Assembly (NCBI RefSeq): GCF_007993815.1
Contig: NZ_VJWE01000017.1
Span: forward strand, 216,694 to 280,693
Direction: 5' to 3'
Length of the DNA stretch: 64,000 nucleotides
Origin: Acidovorax delafieldii
GTDB lineage: Bacteria > Pseudomonadota > Gammaproteobacteria > Burkholderiales > Burkholderiaceae_C
Of the stretch, positions 17,573 to 25,767 are shown piece by piece. Position 1 is the stretch's first letter. Every line of letters begins with the position of its first letter. The notes under the pieces were generated by a model that saw nothing but the letters and a program-made list of their open reading frames with translations, was not told where the DNA came from and did no database searches. The position numbers were made by a program, and so were the translations under genes.

Positions 17573-18355
17573 TCACAACTGGGCGAGCTTGGCCAGCATC
17601 TGGTCCGAGGTCTGGATGGCCTTGGAATTCATCTCGTAGGCGCGCTGGGTCTGGATCATGGTGACCAGCTCTTCCACCACGTTGACGTTGGAGGCTTCCA
17701 GAAACCCCTGCTTGATGATGCCCAGGCCGTTCGTGCCGGGGGTGCCCTGCTGGGGCTGGCCGGACGCAGCGGATTCCTTGAACAGGTTTTGCCCGATGGG
17801 CTCCAGGCCGGCCGGGTTGATGAAGCTGGCCATGGCCAGGTTGCCCACGGTCTGCGGCTGTGTGTTGCCCGGCACCGTGACTGCCACGGCACCTTCGGCG
17901 CTGATGGTGATGCTGGTGGCGTTGGCCGGAATGGTGATGCCGTTGACCACGGGAAGTCCGCTGGACGTGACCATGCGGCCCTGCGCATCGACCTGGAACG
18001 AGCCGTCGCGGGTGTAGCCCACGGTGCCATCGGGCATGGTCACTTCAAAGAAGCCGTTGCCGTTGATGGCGACATCCAGGTTGTTCTTGGACTCCTGCAG
18101 GCTGCCCTGCATGAAGTTGCGGCTGGTGGCCACCGTGCGCACGCCCAGGCCCAGGTGCAGGCCGGTGGGCAGCTGGTTTTGTTCGGTGGTGTTGGCACCC
18201 ACCTGGCGCAGGTTCTGGTAGATCAGGTCTTCGAACACCGCGTTGTTGCGCTTGTAGCCCGTGGTGGAGACGTTGGCCAGGTTGTGCGAGATGACGTCGA
18301 GCTGGGTCTGCTGGGCAGACATGCCGGTCTTGGCGATCCAGAGGGAGTTGATCAT
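17573..18355 (-). CDS. flgG: flagellar distal rod protein FlgG
   Basis: The 260-residue protein has the exact family length, beginning [18 protein letters not shown] with [17 protein letters not shown] and ending [27 protein letters not shown]. It forms the distal rod and is exported by the flagellar type III system. It follows flgF by 43 bases. Confidence 0.96.
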   Translation of the reverse strand: MINSLWIAKTGMSAQQTQLDVISHNLANVSTTGYKRNNAVFEDLIYQNLRQVGANTTEQNQLPTGLHLGLGVRTVATSRNFMQGSLQESKNNLDVAINGNGFFEVTMPDGTVGYTRDGSFQVDAQGRMVTSSGLPVVNGITIPANATSITISAEGAVAVTVPGNTQPQTVGNLAMASFINPAGLEPIGQNLFKESAASGQPQQGTPGTNGLGIIKQGFLEASNVNVVEELVTMIQTQRAYEMNSKAIQTSDQMLAKLAQL

Positions 18356-18398
18356 GGTGCTTCCTTATGGCGGGTGCGTGCTGGGGGTGGCAGCGGCA

Positions 18399-19139
18399 TC
18401 AGCCGTTCATGCTCAGCAGCTGGCTGGCGGTCTTGTCGTTGGTTTCGGCGGTCTGCAGCAGCTTCATCTGCTGCTCGAACTGGCGCGATGCAGCGATCAT
18501 CCCGACCATGCATTCGACCGGATTCACGTTCGAGCCTTCCAGCGCGCCCGACAGCATGCGCGCGTTGGCGTCGTTGGGCATGGGGTCGCCCGACGTGGTG
18601 CGAAACAGCCCGTCGTCGCCGCGCTTGAGCGGGTCTTCCGGCGTGGGGGTGCCCAGCTTGAGGCGGCCAATGGCCTGGGCGGGCTGGCCCGGGATCTTGG
18701 AGGTCACGGTACCGTCCGACCCGAGCGACACATCGGCACCGGGCGGCACGTCGATGGGCGCTCCGCCATCGGACAACACGGGCAGGCCGGTGGGAGTGAG
18801 CAGCTGGCCGGTGGCCGACACCTCAAAGCTGCCCGCACGGGTGTAGGCCTCGGTGCCGTCCAGCCCCTGCACTGCAAACCAGGCATTGCCGGCCGCCATG
18901 GCGTCGAGGTTGCGGCCGGTGCGTTGCACAGGGCCGGGGGTGTTGACGTAGCCCGAGGTGGCCTCCAGCGCAAACACGCGCGTCTTGGCGCCGTCGCCTT
19001 GCAGCGGCACCGAGCGGAAGGTGGACATCTCGGCGCGGAACCCGCCGGTGGACACGTTGGCGAGGTTGTTGGACAGCACCGCCTGCCGGTGGGCAGCGGC
19101 GTTGGCGCCTGTCATCGAGGTGTAGATGATGCGGTCCAT
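18399..19139 (-). CDS. flgF: flagellar proximal rod protein FlgF
   Basis: The 246-residue protein begins MDRIIYTSMTGANAAAHRQAVLSNNLANVSTGGFRAE-like and ends NPVECMVGMIAASRQFEQQMKLLQTAE, the FlgF version of the rod N- and C-terminal helices. It belongs to the proximal rod. Typical length is about 245-251. It follows flgE by 46 bases. Confidence 0.95.
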   Translation of the reverse strand: MDRIIYTSMTGANAAAHRQAVLSNNLANVSTGGFRAEMSTFRSVPLQGDGAKTRVFALEATSGYVNTPGPVQRTGRNLDAMAAGNAWFAVQGLDGTEAYTRAGSFEVSATGQLLTPTGLPVLSDGGAPIDVPPGADVSLGSDGTVTSKIPGQPAQAIGRLKLGTPTPEDPLKRGDDGLFRTTSGDPMPNDANARMLSGALEGSNVNPVECMVGMIAASRQFEQQMKLLQTAETNDKTASQLLSMNG

Positions 19140-19185
19140 GGGGGATCTCCGGTGTCCTGGGCGGGTTCAGTGGGGGTTCAACCGG

Positions 19186-20466
19186 TCAGCGCAGGTTCAC
19201 CAGGGTGGACATCACCTGATCTTGCGTCTTGATGGTCTGTGCGTTCGCCTGGTAGGCGCGCTGGGCAGTCATCATGTTCACCAGCTCGGCCGTGAGGTCC
19301 ACGTTGGAGTCTTCCAGGGCGCCCGAGCGCAGCGAGCCAAAGCTGCCATCCGTGGCGGTGCCGACGACGGGCTGGCCCGACTCGAACGTGGCCACCCAGT
19401 TGTTGCTGCCCACCGAGGCCAGGCCCTGCGTATTGCGGAAGCTCGACAGCGCCAGCTGGCCCTCGGCACGCGTCACGCCGTTGGAATAACGGGTCATGAT
19501 CATCCCGTTGTTCTCGATGTTGATGCCGGTCAGCTCGCCCGAGGTGTAGCCGTCCTGGCTCAGGTTGGACACCGCAAACTTCTTGCCGAACTGCGTCACC
19601 TTGTCCAGGCTCACGTCCACGGTATAGGTGGGCAGGTTATTGGGGTTGGGCGGCGTGGGGTTGATGGTGAGCGGCAGCGAAAAGCCCGTGGCGGGTGGCG
19701 TGGCCACCGGGCCGGTGATGGCGCCGTTGTTGTCGAACGTGATCTGGCCGATGGGCGTGGCCACCACGGGCGGCACAGCGGTGGGGTCGTCCAGGGCGTC
19801 GTATACGTCCCAGGTGTTGGCGGTGGCGGTTTTCTGAAAGTACAGGCTCACCGGTTTGGCCACGCCCTGGCTGTCGAACACGTTGATCGACGTGCCATAG
19901 GTGGCGCGCGGCGTGGCCGGGATGGGGGGCGTGGCTGCGGGGTTACCCGCCGCGTCGGTGGCGCGGGCGTCCAGGTTGAAGGCCGCCGTGATCTTGGTGG
20001 TCTGCTTGGCGGGAATTGGCTCGGCGGTCGGGAACACCATGGGGATGGGGTCGGTGCCGGTGCGCAGACCCGTCACCGGGTCTACCGGGTAGCCCATCAC
20101 CGACGCGTTGTCGTTGGTGATCATGTTGCCTTCCTTGTCCAGCTTGAAGTTGCCGGAGCGGGTGTAGGCGGCGGTGCCATCGGGCAGCGTGAGGGTGAAG
20201 AACCCATTGCCATTGATGGCCACGTCCAGGCTGTTGCCGGTGATGGTCAGGTTGCCCTGGGTGAATTGCTGCGCCACGGCGCCCACTTCTACGCCGATGC
20301 CTGCATTGGAGCCCCCTGCAGAGCCGATGGCAGAGGCCACCATCTCGGCAAACTCGGCCCGCGAGGCCTTGAACCCGACGGTGTTGGAGTTGGCAATGTT
20401 GTGCCCGATGACATCGAGGTTCTTGCTGGCGGCGTTCAAGCCGGACAGGCCTTGCTGAAAACTCAT
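19186..20466 (-). CDS. flgE: flagellar hook protein FlgE
   Basis: The 426-residue protein begins MSFQQGLSGLNAASKNLDVIGHNIANSNTVGFK-like, has a variable middle rich in Pro, Thr and Asn, and ends with DLTAELVNMMTAQRAYQANAQTIKTQDQVM. It polymerises into the hook. AGGAG precedes the ATG. The protein follows flgD, whose product caps hook growth, by 38 bases. Confidence 0.96.
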   Translation of the reverse strand: MSFQQGLSGLNAASKNLDVIGHNIANSNTVGFKASRAEFAEMVASAIGSAGGSNAGIGVEVGAVAQQFTQGNLTITGNSLDVAINGNGFFTLTLPDGTAAYTRSGNFKLDKEGNMITNDNASVMGYPVDPVTGLRTGTDPIPMVFPTAEPIPAKQTTKITAAFNLDARATDAAGNPAATPPIPATPRATYGTSINVFDSQGVAKPVSLYFQKTATANTWDVYDALDDPTAVPPVVATPIGQITFDNNGAITGPVATPPATGFSLPLTINPTPPNPNNLPTYTVDVSLDKVTQFGKKFAVSNLSQDGYTSGELTGINIENNGMIMTRYSNGVTRAEGQLALSSFRNTQGLASVGSNNWVATFESGQPVVGTATDGSFGSLRSGALEDSNVDLTAELVNMMTAQRAYQANAQTIKTQDQVMSTLVNLR

Positions 20467-20504
20467 GGTGTTCTCCTGTTGACGCGATACGAAGCAGGCT
20501 GGTG

Positions 20505-21158
20505 TTACACCAAGGCCTTGATCTGGCTGTAGTTGATGGTTTTGCCGTTGGACAGGCTCAGCACCAGCTGTCCGTCCTCGGCACCTGCGGCCGTCACCTT
20601 GGCAAGGTTCAGTGCGGTGGAGTCCAGCTTGGTGGAGCCATTGACGGCCGTCACGCGGAACTGCAGCCCATCGGTGGAGCCGGTGTACTGGCTGGCGTCC
20701 CAGTCGAAGGTGTGGCGGCCCGCCGCCTTGGCACCCAGGTCGATGGTGTCCACCACCTGCCCGCCTGCGGTCGTGACCTCGATCTTCACGTTGGTGGCGG
20801 CCGAGCCCAGCTCGAAGCCGCCCTTGCCGGTCTTGTCCGCCACCGCCAGGCTGGAGCCCTCGGTCAGCACATTGCGGCCCACCAGGGCTGTGCCCTGCAT
20901 GACCTGCAGCGAGTTGAACTGCGAAGCCATGCTCTGCATGGTCTGGTTCAGTTGCTGGATGCCGGTCACCGTGTTGATCTGCGCGATCTGCGAAGTCATC
21001 TGGGCGTTGTCCAGGGGGTTCATCGGGTCCTGGTTGTTCAGCTGCGCAACCAGCAGTTTCAAAAAGCGGTCTTGCGCGGCAGCCGGGTCGGTGGACGCGT
21101 TGGCCTTGGTGCTGGACGAGTCCGTCACCGTGGGGGCGTTGGTGGCACTGAGAATCAT
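20505..21158 (-). CDS. flgD: flagellar hook cap protein FlgD
   Basis: The 217-residue protein has the conserved QDRFLKLLVAQLNNQDPMNPLDNAQMTSQIAQINTV block (residues about 28-65). It then has the Ig-like/tudor C-terminal half ending GQLVLSLSNGKTINYSQIKAL. It is the scaffold that lets FlgE assemble and then is discarded. AAGGA lies before the ATG. It follows flgC by 31 bases. Confidence 0.95.
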   Translation of the reverse strand: MILSATNAPTVTDSSSTKANASTDPAAAQDRFLKLLVAQLNNQDPMNPLDNAQMTSQIAQINTVTGIQQLNQTMQSMASQFNSLQVMQGTALVGRNVLTEGSSLAVADKTGKGGFELGSAATNVKIEVTTAGGQVVDTIDLGAKAAGRHTFDWDASQYTGSTDGLQFRVTAVNGSTKLDSTALNLAKVTAAGAEDGQLVLSLSNGKTINYSQIKALV

Positions 21159-21189
21159 GGTGGTGTCCTTCTTGGAGCAGGCTCTTGCC

Positions 21190-21594
21190 TTACTGGCCCA
21201 TCTGCAGGGTTTTGAGGAGTAGCGACTTGGCCGTGTTCATGACCTCGACGTTGTTCTGGTACGAGCGCGAGGCAGAGATCATGTTGACCATCTCCTCAAC
21301 CGCGTTGACGTTGGAGTGCGTCACATACCCCTGCTCGTCGGCCGACGGGTGGCTGGGGTCGTGCACGCGGCGGCCCGGCACATTGCTTTCGCTGACACCG
21401 CTGACCTTGACGCCCGCAGAGCTGTCGGCCCCCATGGGCGCTGTCTGGAACACCACCTGGCGTGCCTTGTAGGCCTGACCATCGGGGCCTGCCACGGCGT
21501 CCACATTGGCCAGGTTGCTGGCCACCACGTTGAGCCGCTGCGACTGCGCACTGATGGCGCTGCCCGATACGTTGAAAATCGAAAACATGGACAT
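21190..21594 (-). CDS. flgC: flagellar proximal rod protein FlgC
   Basis: The 134-residue protein has the family length, beginning with FSIFNVSGSAISAQSQRLNVVASNLANVD and ending HSNVNAVEEMVNMISASRSYQNNVEVMNTAKSLLLKTL. It is a proximal rod subunit working with FlgB and FlgF. ATG 21588 is an alternative start. It begins 36 bases after flgB. Confidence 0.95.
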   Translation of the reverse strand: MSMFSIFNVSGSAISAQSQRLNVVASNLANVDAVAGPDGQAYKARQVVFQTAPMGADSSAGVKVSGVSESNVPGRRVHDPSHPSADEQGYVTHSNVNAVEEMVNMISASRSYQNNVEVMNTAKSLLLKTLQMGQ

Positions 21595-21630
21595 GGGGTG
21601 GCTCGCTTTCTGCGCTGCGGGGCTGGCTGG

Positions 21631-22101
21631 TTATTGGCCCTGGATGGCGCTGAGCATGGTTTTGGCGTTGCCGTTGATGAACCGCAGCGTGGCTTCATAG
21701 CGCACGGCGTTGTCCACGAAGTTGGCACGCTCGCGGTCCAGGTCCACCGAGTTGTTGTCCAGGCTCGGTTGGGTTTGCACCGCATAGCCAAGGGCGCCTT
21801 GCCGGTCGATGCTGGTGCTGGAATTCACGGTGGGCAGCGGAATATGGTGCGGATCGGTCGTGCCTGCGGTTCCGTACGAGCCTCCGGTTGCCAGCCGCGT
21901 GACCGCTGCGCCGGCAGTGCCTGTGGCGGAAGAAGTCATGCCTGTGGCCTCGCGCAGCGCGTCGCCGAACTTGAAGTCGCGTGCCACATAGCCAGGGGTG
22001 TCGGCGTTGGCAATGTTGCTGGCGATGGCGCGCTGACGTTCCCCACGCAGCACCAGGGCGTTGCCGTGAAAATTCAGCTGGTTGGTCATCTTGTCAAGCA
22101 T
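21631..22101 (-). CDS. flgB: flagellar proximal rod protein FlgB
   Basis: The 156-residue protein begins MLDKMTNQLNFHGNALVLRGERQRAIASNIANADTPGY-like and ends ERANFVDNAVRYEATLRFINGNAKTML. It is the promoter-proximal gene of flgBCDEFGHIJKL. The start at 22101 was chosen by family length; a longer upstream frame runs back through the flgA promoter and signal-peptide region. The 231 bases between flgB and the divergent flgA (22102-22332) must hold both promoters; no sigma-28 or sigma-54 site stood out there, which would fit FlhDC control. Confidence 0.94.
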   Translation of the reverse strand: MLDKMTNQLNFHGNALVLRGERQRAIASNIANADTPGYVARDFKFGDALREATGMTSSATGTAGAAVTRLATGGSYGTAGTTDPHHIPLPTVNSSTSIDRQGALGYAVQTQPSLDNNSVDLDRERANFVDNAVRYEATLRFINGNAKTMLSAIQGQ

Positions 22102-22332
22102 GTGTGCCTCACACCGTCGGTTGCAAAGTCGCCATCCCCGGGGGGCTTTTGGCGTGGCTCGATTATGGAAACCGCGCCCTTTTTCTAAAGCGCGAAGAAG
22201 TGGCAAATGGATGCGCAGTTCCGGGTTTTGCGTCCGGGTCATCTGCCTATAGTTCCAGGGGTGAAATGGCCCCTGCCTTCCGTAGCACCCCGTGCGCGGG
22301 CAGCCTGGCCAGCCGATGCCCAGGAGGCCCCT

Positions 22333-23145
22333 ATGACCGCCCACTTCCTTTTCTCTGACGCCAACACCGACGCCGCGCTGTGCGGCGCCACCCGGCAGTC
22401 GCACGTTGTGCGTGCCGGCGCCTTGGTGCGTACGTTCTGCCTGGTGGGTGCATTGGCTGTGGCTGCGCTGGGCCCCCATGGTGTTGCGCACGCCCAGTCG
22501 GCGGCAGACCCCGCGGCGGACCTGGGGCCGCTTACCCAGCGCTGGCTGGACGATGCGTTGGCCCGCAATCCGTCCTCCGCGCTGCCACTGCGTATGGAAG
22601 TGAGTGTTGGCTCACTGGATTCGCGCCTGCGGCTGGCGCCCTGTGCGCGCGTTGAACCCTATCTGCCCGTAGGTGCCCGCCTGTGGGGCCGGACCCGTCT
22701 GGGGCTGCGCTGCGTGGAGGGCGCCACCGCATGGAACGTGTTTTTGCCCGTCACCATCAAGGCGTTTGGCCCAGCCTGGGTGTTGACCAACAATGTGGCG
22801 CCCGGTGCCGTGTTGACGGCCAATGACGCCACAGAGGCCGAAGTGGACTGGGCGGCCGATTCCTCTCCCGTCATGGCCAATCCCGAGCTGTGGGTAGGGC
22901 AGACCGCGGCCCGCCAACTGGTGGCGGGGCAGGCGGTGCGCCAGGCCATGGTGCGTGCCCCCTTGCTGTTCAAGGCCGGTGCCCAGGTGAAAGTGGTGGC
23001 CCAGGGGCCAGGCTATGCGGTCAGTTCTGCGGGCCAGGCGTTGACCGCAGGCTCTGCCGGGCAGACTGTGCGCGTGCGCATGGAGAATGGCCGAATCGTA
23101 AGTGGAACTGTGAATGATTCTGGGACAGTGGATGTCACTCTGTGA
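22333..23145 (+). CDS. flgA: P-ring assembly chaperone FlgA
   Basis: The ATG at 22333 has a perfect AGGAGG eight bases or so upstream and gives 270 residues. An N-terminal hydrophobic segment (about residues 34-50) leads to the signal-peptide site AHA. The C-terminal SAF domain shows WVLTNNVAPGAVLTANDATEAEVDW and GQAVRQAMVRAPLLFKAGAQVKVV. The signal peptide has an unusually long N-region. FlgA is a periplasmic chaperone for FlgI polymerisation. It is the first gene of the flgA-flgM-flgN set, divergent from flgB. Confidence 0.93.
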   Translation: MTAHFLFSDANTDAALCGATRQSHVVRAGALVRTFCLVGALAVAALGPHGVAHAQSAADPAADLGPLTQRWLDDALARNPSSALPLRMEVSVGSLDSRLRLAPCARVEPYLPVGARLWGRTRLGLRCVEGATAWNVFLPVTIKAFGPAWVLTNNVAPGAVLTANDATEAEVDWAADSSPVMANPELWVGQTAARQLVAGQAVRQAMVRAPLLFKAGAQVKVVAQGPGYAVSSAGQALTAGSAGQTVRVRMENGRIVSGTVNDSGTVDVTL

Positions 23146-23167
23146 TGACGCCCCGGTAATAAATGGC

Positions 23168-23194
23168 TAAAGTCCGGGCCAAATGGGTCGAAAA
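23168..23194 (+). promoter_or_regulatory. sigma-28 (FliA) promoter of flgM
   Basis: TAAAGTCC (23168-23175), an 11-base spacer and GTCGAAAA (23187-23194) match the sigma-28 consensus TAAAGTTT-N11-GCCGATAA at 6 of 8 and 6 of 8 positions with exact spacing. The site lies 46 bases before the flgM start. This is the expected class-3 feedback arrangement, since FlgM inhibits FliA. Confidence 0.75.
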
Positions 23195-23239
23195 CATTGC
23201 TACTGATGCCCCACATCCAACGGGGTGGTGGAGAGAGCG

Positions 23240-23560
23240 ATGAAGATAGGTCAAACACCGGAACTGCCGGGCGGGTTGCCGCCGACGGGGCTTGCCAAGC
23301 AAGCCAAGGCCCCAGCCAGCGCTGCTGAAGGAGCCACCAAGGACGCACTGATGGCGTCATCCGCCGGTGTGCCTGTCACTGTGTCCACCGCGGCCCGGGC
23401 GCTCAGCCCTGCCACCCGCAGCACGGCAGATTTTGACGCAGGCAAGGTCAAGGCAGTGCGCGCTGCCATCGAAAAGGGCGAATTCTCGGTCGACGCCGAA
23501 GCCATTGCCGACAAGCTGTTGTCCAACGCCCAGGAGATCCTGTCCCGCTCGCGGGGTTGA
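23240..23560 (+). CDS. flgM: anti-sigma-28 factor FlgM
   Basis: The 106-residue protein begins MKIGQTPELPGGLPP and ends with the sigma-28-binding helices DAGKVKAVRAAIEKGEFSVDAEAIADKLL. The middle is low-complexity and probably disordered, as is normal for FlgM. It holds FliA inactive until the hook is complete, then is exported. A GGAGAGAG precedes the ATG at 23240. It has its own sigma-28 promoter. Confidence 0.93.
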   Translation: MKIGQTPELPGGLPPTGLAKQAKAPASAAEGATKDALMASSAGVPVTVSTAARALSPATRSTADFDAGKVKAVRAAIEKGEFSVDAEAIADKLLSNAQEILSRSRG

Positions 23561-23602
23561 CCGGCGTTTTGCTCCCGGGCGCAATCCATTGCACAATGCG
23601 CC

Positions 23603-23974
23603 ATGTCTCTGGAAGAATCTCTCTCGGCTGTTGAGCAGCTGATCGAACAAGTCTCTGCCGCACTTCTCGCGGCCGACCCCACCTCCCTGGAAAAAAACAG
23701 CGCGGCCTTGCGTGATGCAGCGGCCGATTTCTCGCGTGCGCTGGAGCAGGCGGCCGCGCGGGGGTTGCCCTTGCCAGCGTCGCTGCAAAAGCGCGCGGAT
23801 GCGATCCGCAGCATGCTGATCCTGCACCGTGAAAGCCTGGCCCGGCTTGCTGCCAGCACGGACCGCCAAGCCGCCGGCCTGTTGCCCCCCAATGCGGCGG
23901 CTACCTATGGCGATGGCCTGGGGGCGCGCGGAGCCGCGCCGGGTGTGGCGCGCATCTACCGCTCTGCAGGCTGA
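23603..23974 (+). CDS. flgN: FlgN family chaperone for FlgK/FlgL
   Basis: The 123-residue, mostly helical protein begins MSLEESLSAVEQLIEQVSAAL and lies directly after flgM, the usual flgN position. Sequence conservation in this family is low, so the call rests on size, helical content, context and the RAADAIRSMLILHRESLARL-like helix. FlgN binds FlgK and FlgL before export. It converges with fliA; the 112 bases between (23975-24086) hold no gene. Confidence 0.8.
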   Translation: MSLEESLSAVEQLIEQVSAALLAADPTSLEKNSAALRDAAADFSRALEQAAARGLPLPASLQKRADAIRSMLILHRESLARLAASTDRQAAGLLPPNAAATYGDGLGARGAAPGVARIYRSAG

Positions 23975-24086
23975 GCGGCATCCATTGTTCTGAAGGGGTT
24001 GTGGGCCCGGTCGCGAAAAGCGGCGGCCCGTAACCCGACCCTCCGCAACGACCTGTGCGGCGCCTGTTGTCCGCCGGTGGGGGCGC

Positions 24087-24803
24087 TCAGTGCGCGCGCA
24101 TCTTGGCCCGCAGCCGGGCAATGGACTGGCTGTGCAGCTGGCACACGCGCGACTCGGTGACGCCCAGCACGGCGGCAATTTCCTTGAGGTTCATGTCATG
24201 TTCGTAGTACATGCCCATGATGTGCTGCTCGCGCTCCGGCAGGGTTTTGATGGCGTTGACCAGTGACGTCTTGAGCCGTTGATCACGCAGCAGCTCCACC
24301 GGGTCAGCCGCACTGTCGGCAACGTGGCGGTCCAGAAACCCATCCTCGTCATCGTTGCCATGCGTCATGTCTTCGAGGTACACCAGCTGGGTGCCCCGGA
24401 CCTTGCCCAGCAGATTCTGGTAGTCCGCCAGGCTCATGCCCATTTCGCTGGCTATTTCGGACTCCAGCGGGCTGCGTCCCAGCTTTTGCTCCAGCCGGTG
24501 CACAGCGTGTTCAATGTCTTTCTGGCTCTTGCGCGAGCTGCGGCTCATCCAGTCGCCCTCGCGCAGCTCGTCGAGCATGGCGCCCCGGATGCGCTGGGTG
24601 GCAAAGGTTTCAAACTGCACGCCCTGCGCCACTTCATAGCGCGACAGGGCTTCGGCCAGCCCCATCATGCCGACCTGTATCAAGTCATCCAGTTCGACAT
24701 TGGGAGGCAGCTTGGCGATCATGTGGTGCGCAATCCTCCGGACCAGCGGTACATGCTGGCGGATCATGGCATCGCGATCAAGCTGGCCTTTGGCGGTGTA
24801 CAT
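24087..24803 (-). CDS. fliA: flagellar sigma factor FliA (sigma-28)
   Basis: The 238-residue protein has sigma-70 region 2 (LVRRIAHHMIAKLPPNVELDDLIQVGMMGL and FETFATQRIRGAMLDELREGDW) with the FliA-specific spacing. Region 3 follows (KLGRSPLESEIASEMGM), then region 4 (LPEREQHIMGMYYEHDMNLKEIAAVLGVTESRVCQLHSQ). It directs transcription of class-3 genes such as flagellins. I prefer the ATG at 24803 (MYTAKG) because this is the usual start in relatives. An ATG at 24821 would add six residues. It is the last gene of the motA-to-fliA minus-strand run. Confidence 0.95.
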   Translation of the reverse strand: MYTAKGQLDRDAMIRQHVPLVRRIAHHMIAKLPPNVELDDLIQVGMMGLAEALSRYEVAQGVQFETFATQRIRGAMLDELREGDWMSRSSRKSQKDIEHAVHRLEQKLGRSPLESEIASEMGMSLADYQNLLGKVRGTQLVYLEDMTHGNDDEDGFLDRHVADSAADPVELLRDQRLKTSLVNAIKTLPEREQHIMGMYYEHDMNLKEIAAVLGVTESRVCQLHSQSIARLRAKMRAH

Positions 24804-24969
24804 AGAGAGGGTGTTATGCACTGGTAGGGCGGGTATGCGATCTTGTTCTGGAGCCGCTTGGGGGTGCCATCACCCGATCTTTTTCCGCCGCCCGGGGCCA
24901 GCAACTTGCCAGACCGTGGGGAGCGTTTCGGGTCAACGTGCGTACGTAGAGGTGCATCACAGGCTCTGG

Positions 24970-25767
24970 TCAGTGGCTCCGGACAAAATGCGCAGGCATG
25001 CCTGTCAAGTTGCTGGGTGTCAGCGCAGCCAGCGCTCCGTTCATAGTGCCCGCATTTTCCAGCAGTTGCAAGGCCAGGCGCTGAAGCTCCTGGGGGTTCT
25101 GCGTGGCAATAGTGGTGGTTCGTATCGGGCCGCCCAGATGGCGCTCGGCACATGCCTGCAAGGTCATCAGTTGGGACTGGGCCTTGCGGCGTTCGGCGGC
25201 GGTGTTGCCGTGCAGCAAAGCGGCCACCATGCAGGGCAAGCCAGTGTGCAGCGCAATCTGCTTGAGGCTCTTGTAGCTGGTCATCACGCCCGCTGCGCCA
25301 CTGCCCATGACCACCAGCGGCACCGTAGCCGTGTGGGTGAGCAGGGGCCCCAGGGTGGAGGCTGGTGCGTGAATCACCATGAGGCCGTAAGTCCTGAAGC
25401 AGGGCAGCAAGCTTTCCATGGGCGAGCGTGTGCTGTCGCTGGCCTTGCGGCTCAGATGCTGCAGCCCCTTGGCCGCTGGAATCACGGCGAGGGAGGATGC
25501 GGTGGCGCCCAGGTTCAGGCTGGCGCCGTCATTCCACGTGGCATGTTGCAGCAGGTGCAGCAGCCCGGGGCTGTCGTCGGACTCCTGCGCCGTGCCGTCG
25601 AGCACCACCACCGGATAGCCCAGCCGCTGCAGGCTGGCGCAGATCTGCCATAGCGTTTCCAGGCCGCTCGCCGTGTTGCCCTGGCTGGCGACTGCCAGCA
25701 GCCGCAGCTCTGCCTGCGGGGTGAGGCTGTGCAGGCTGGCCGCCTGGTGAAAACCCAGATCAAGCAT
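24970..25767 (-). CDS. FlhG-position MinD-like protein lacking the Walker A motif
   Basis: The 265-residue protein overlaps the 3' end of flhF by eight bases, the place of flhG/fleN. The start of the ParA/MinD fold is recognisable (LRLLAVASQGNTASGLETLWQICASLQRLGYPVVVLDG), but the deviant Walker A lysines (KGGVGKT in true FlhG) are absent. The later half has MLVIHAPAS-like and VPLVVMGSGAAGVMTSYKSLKQIA segments in the positions of MinD strands. It therefore probably does not bind ATP in the usual way. FlhG normally limits flagellar number and interacts with FlhF; whether this one does is unknown. Confidence 0.6.
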   Translation of the reverse strand: MLDLGFHQAASLHSLTPQAELRLLAVASQGNTASGLETLWQICASLQRLGYPVVVLDGTAQESDDSPGLLHLLQHATWNDGASLNLGATASSLAVIPAAKGLQHLSRKASDSTRSPMESLLPCFRTYGLMVIHAPASTLGPLLTHTATVPLVVMGSGAAGVMTSYKSLKQIALHTGLPCMVAALLHGNTAAERRKAQSQLMTLQACAERHLGGPIRTTTIATQNPQELQRLALQLLENAGTMNGALAALTPSNLTGMPAHFVRSH

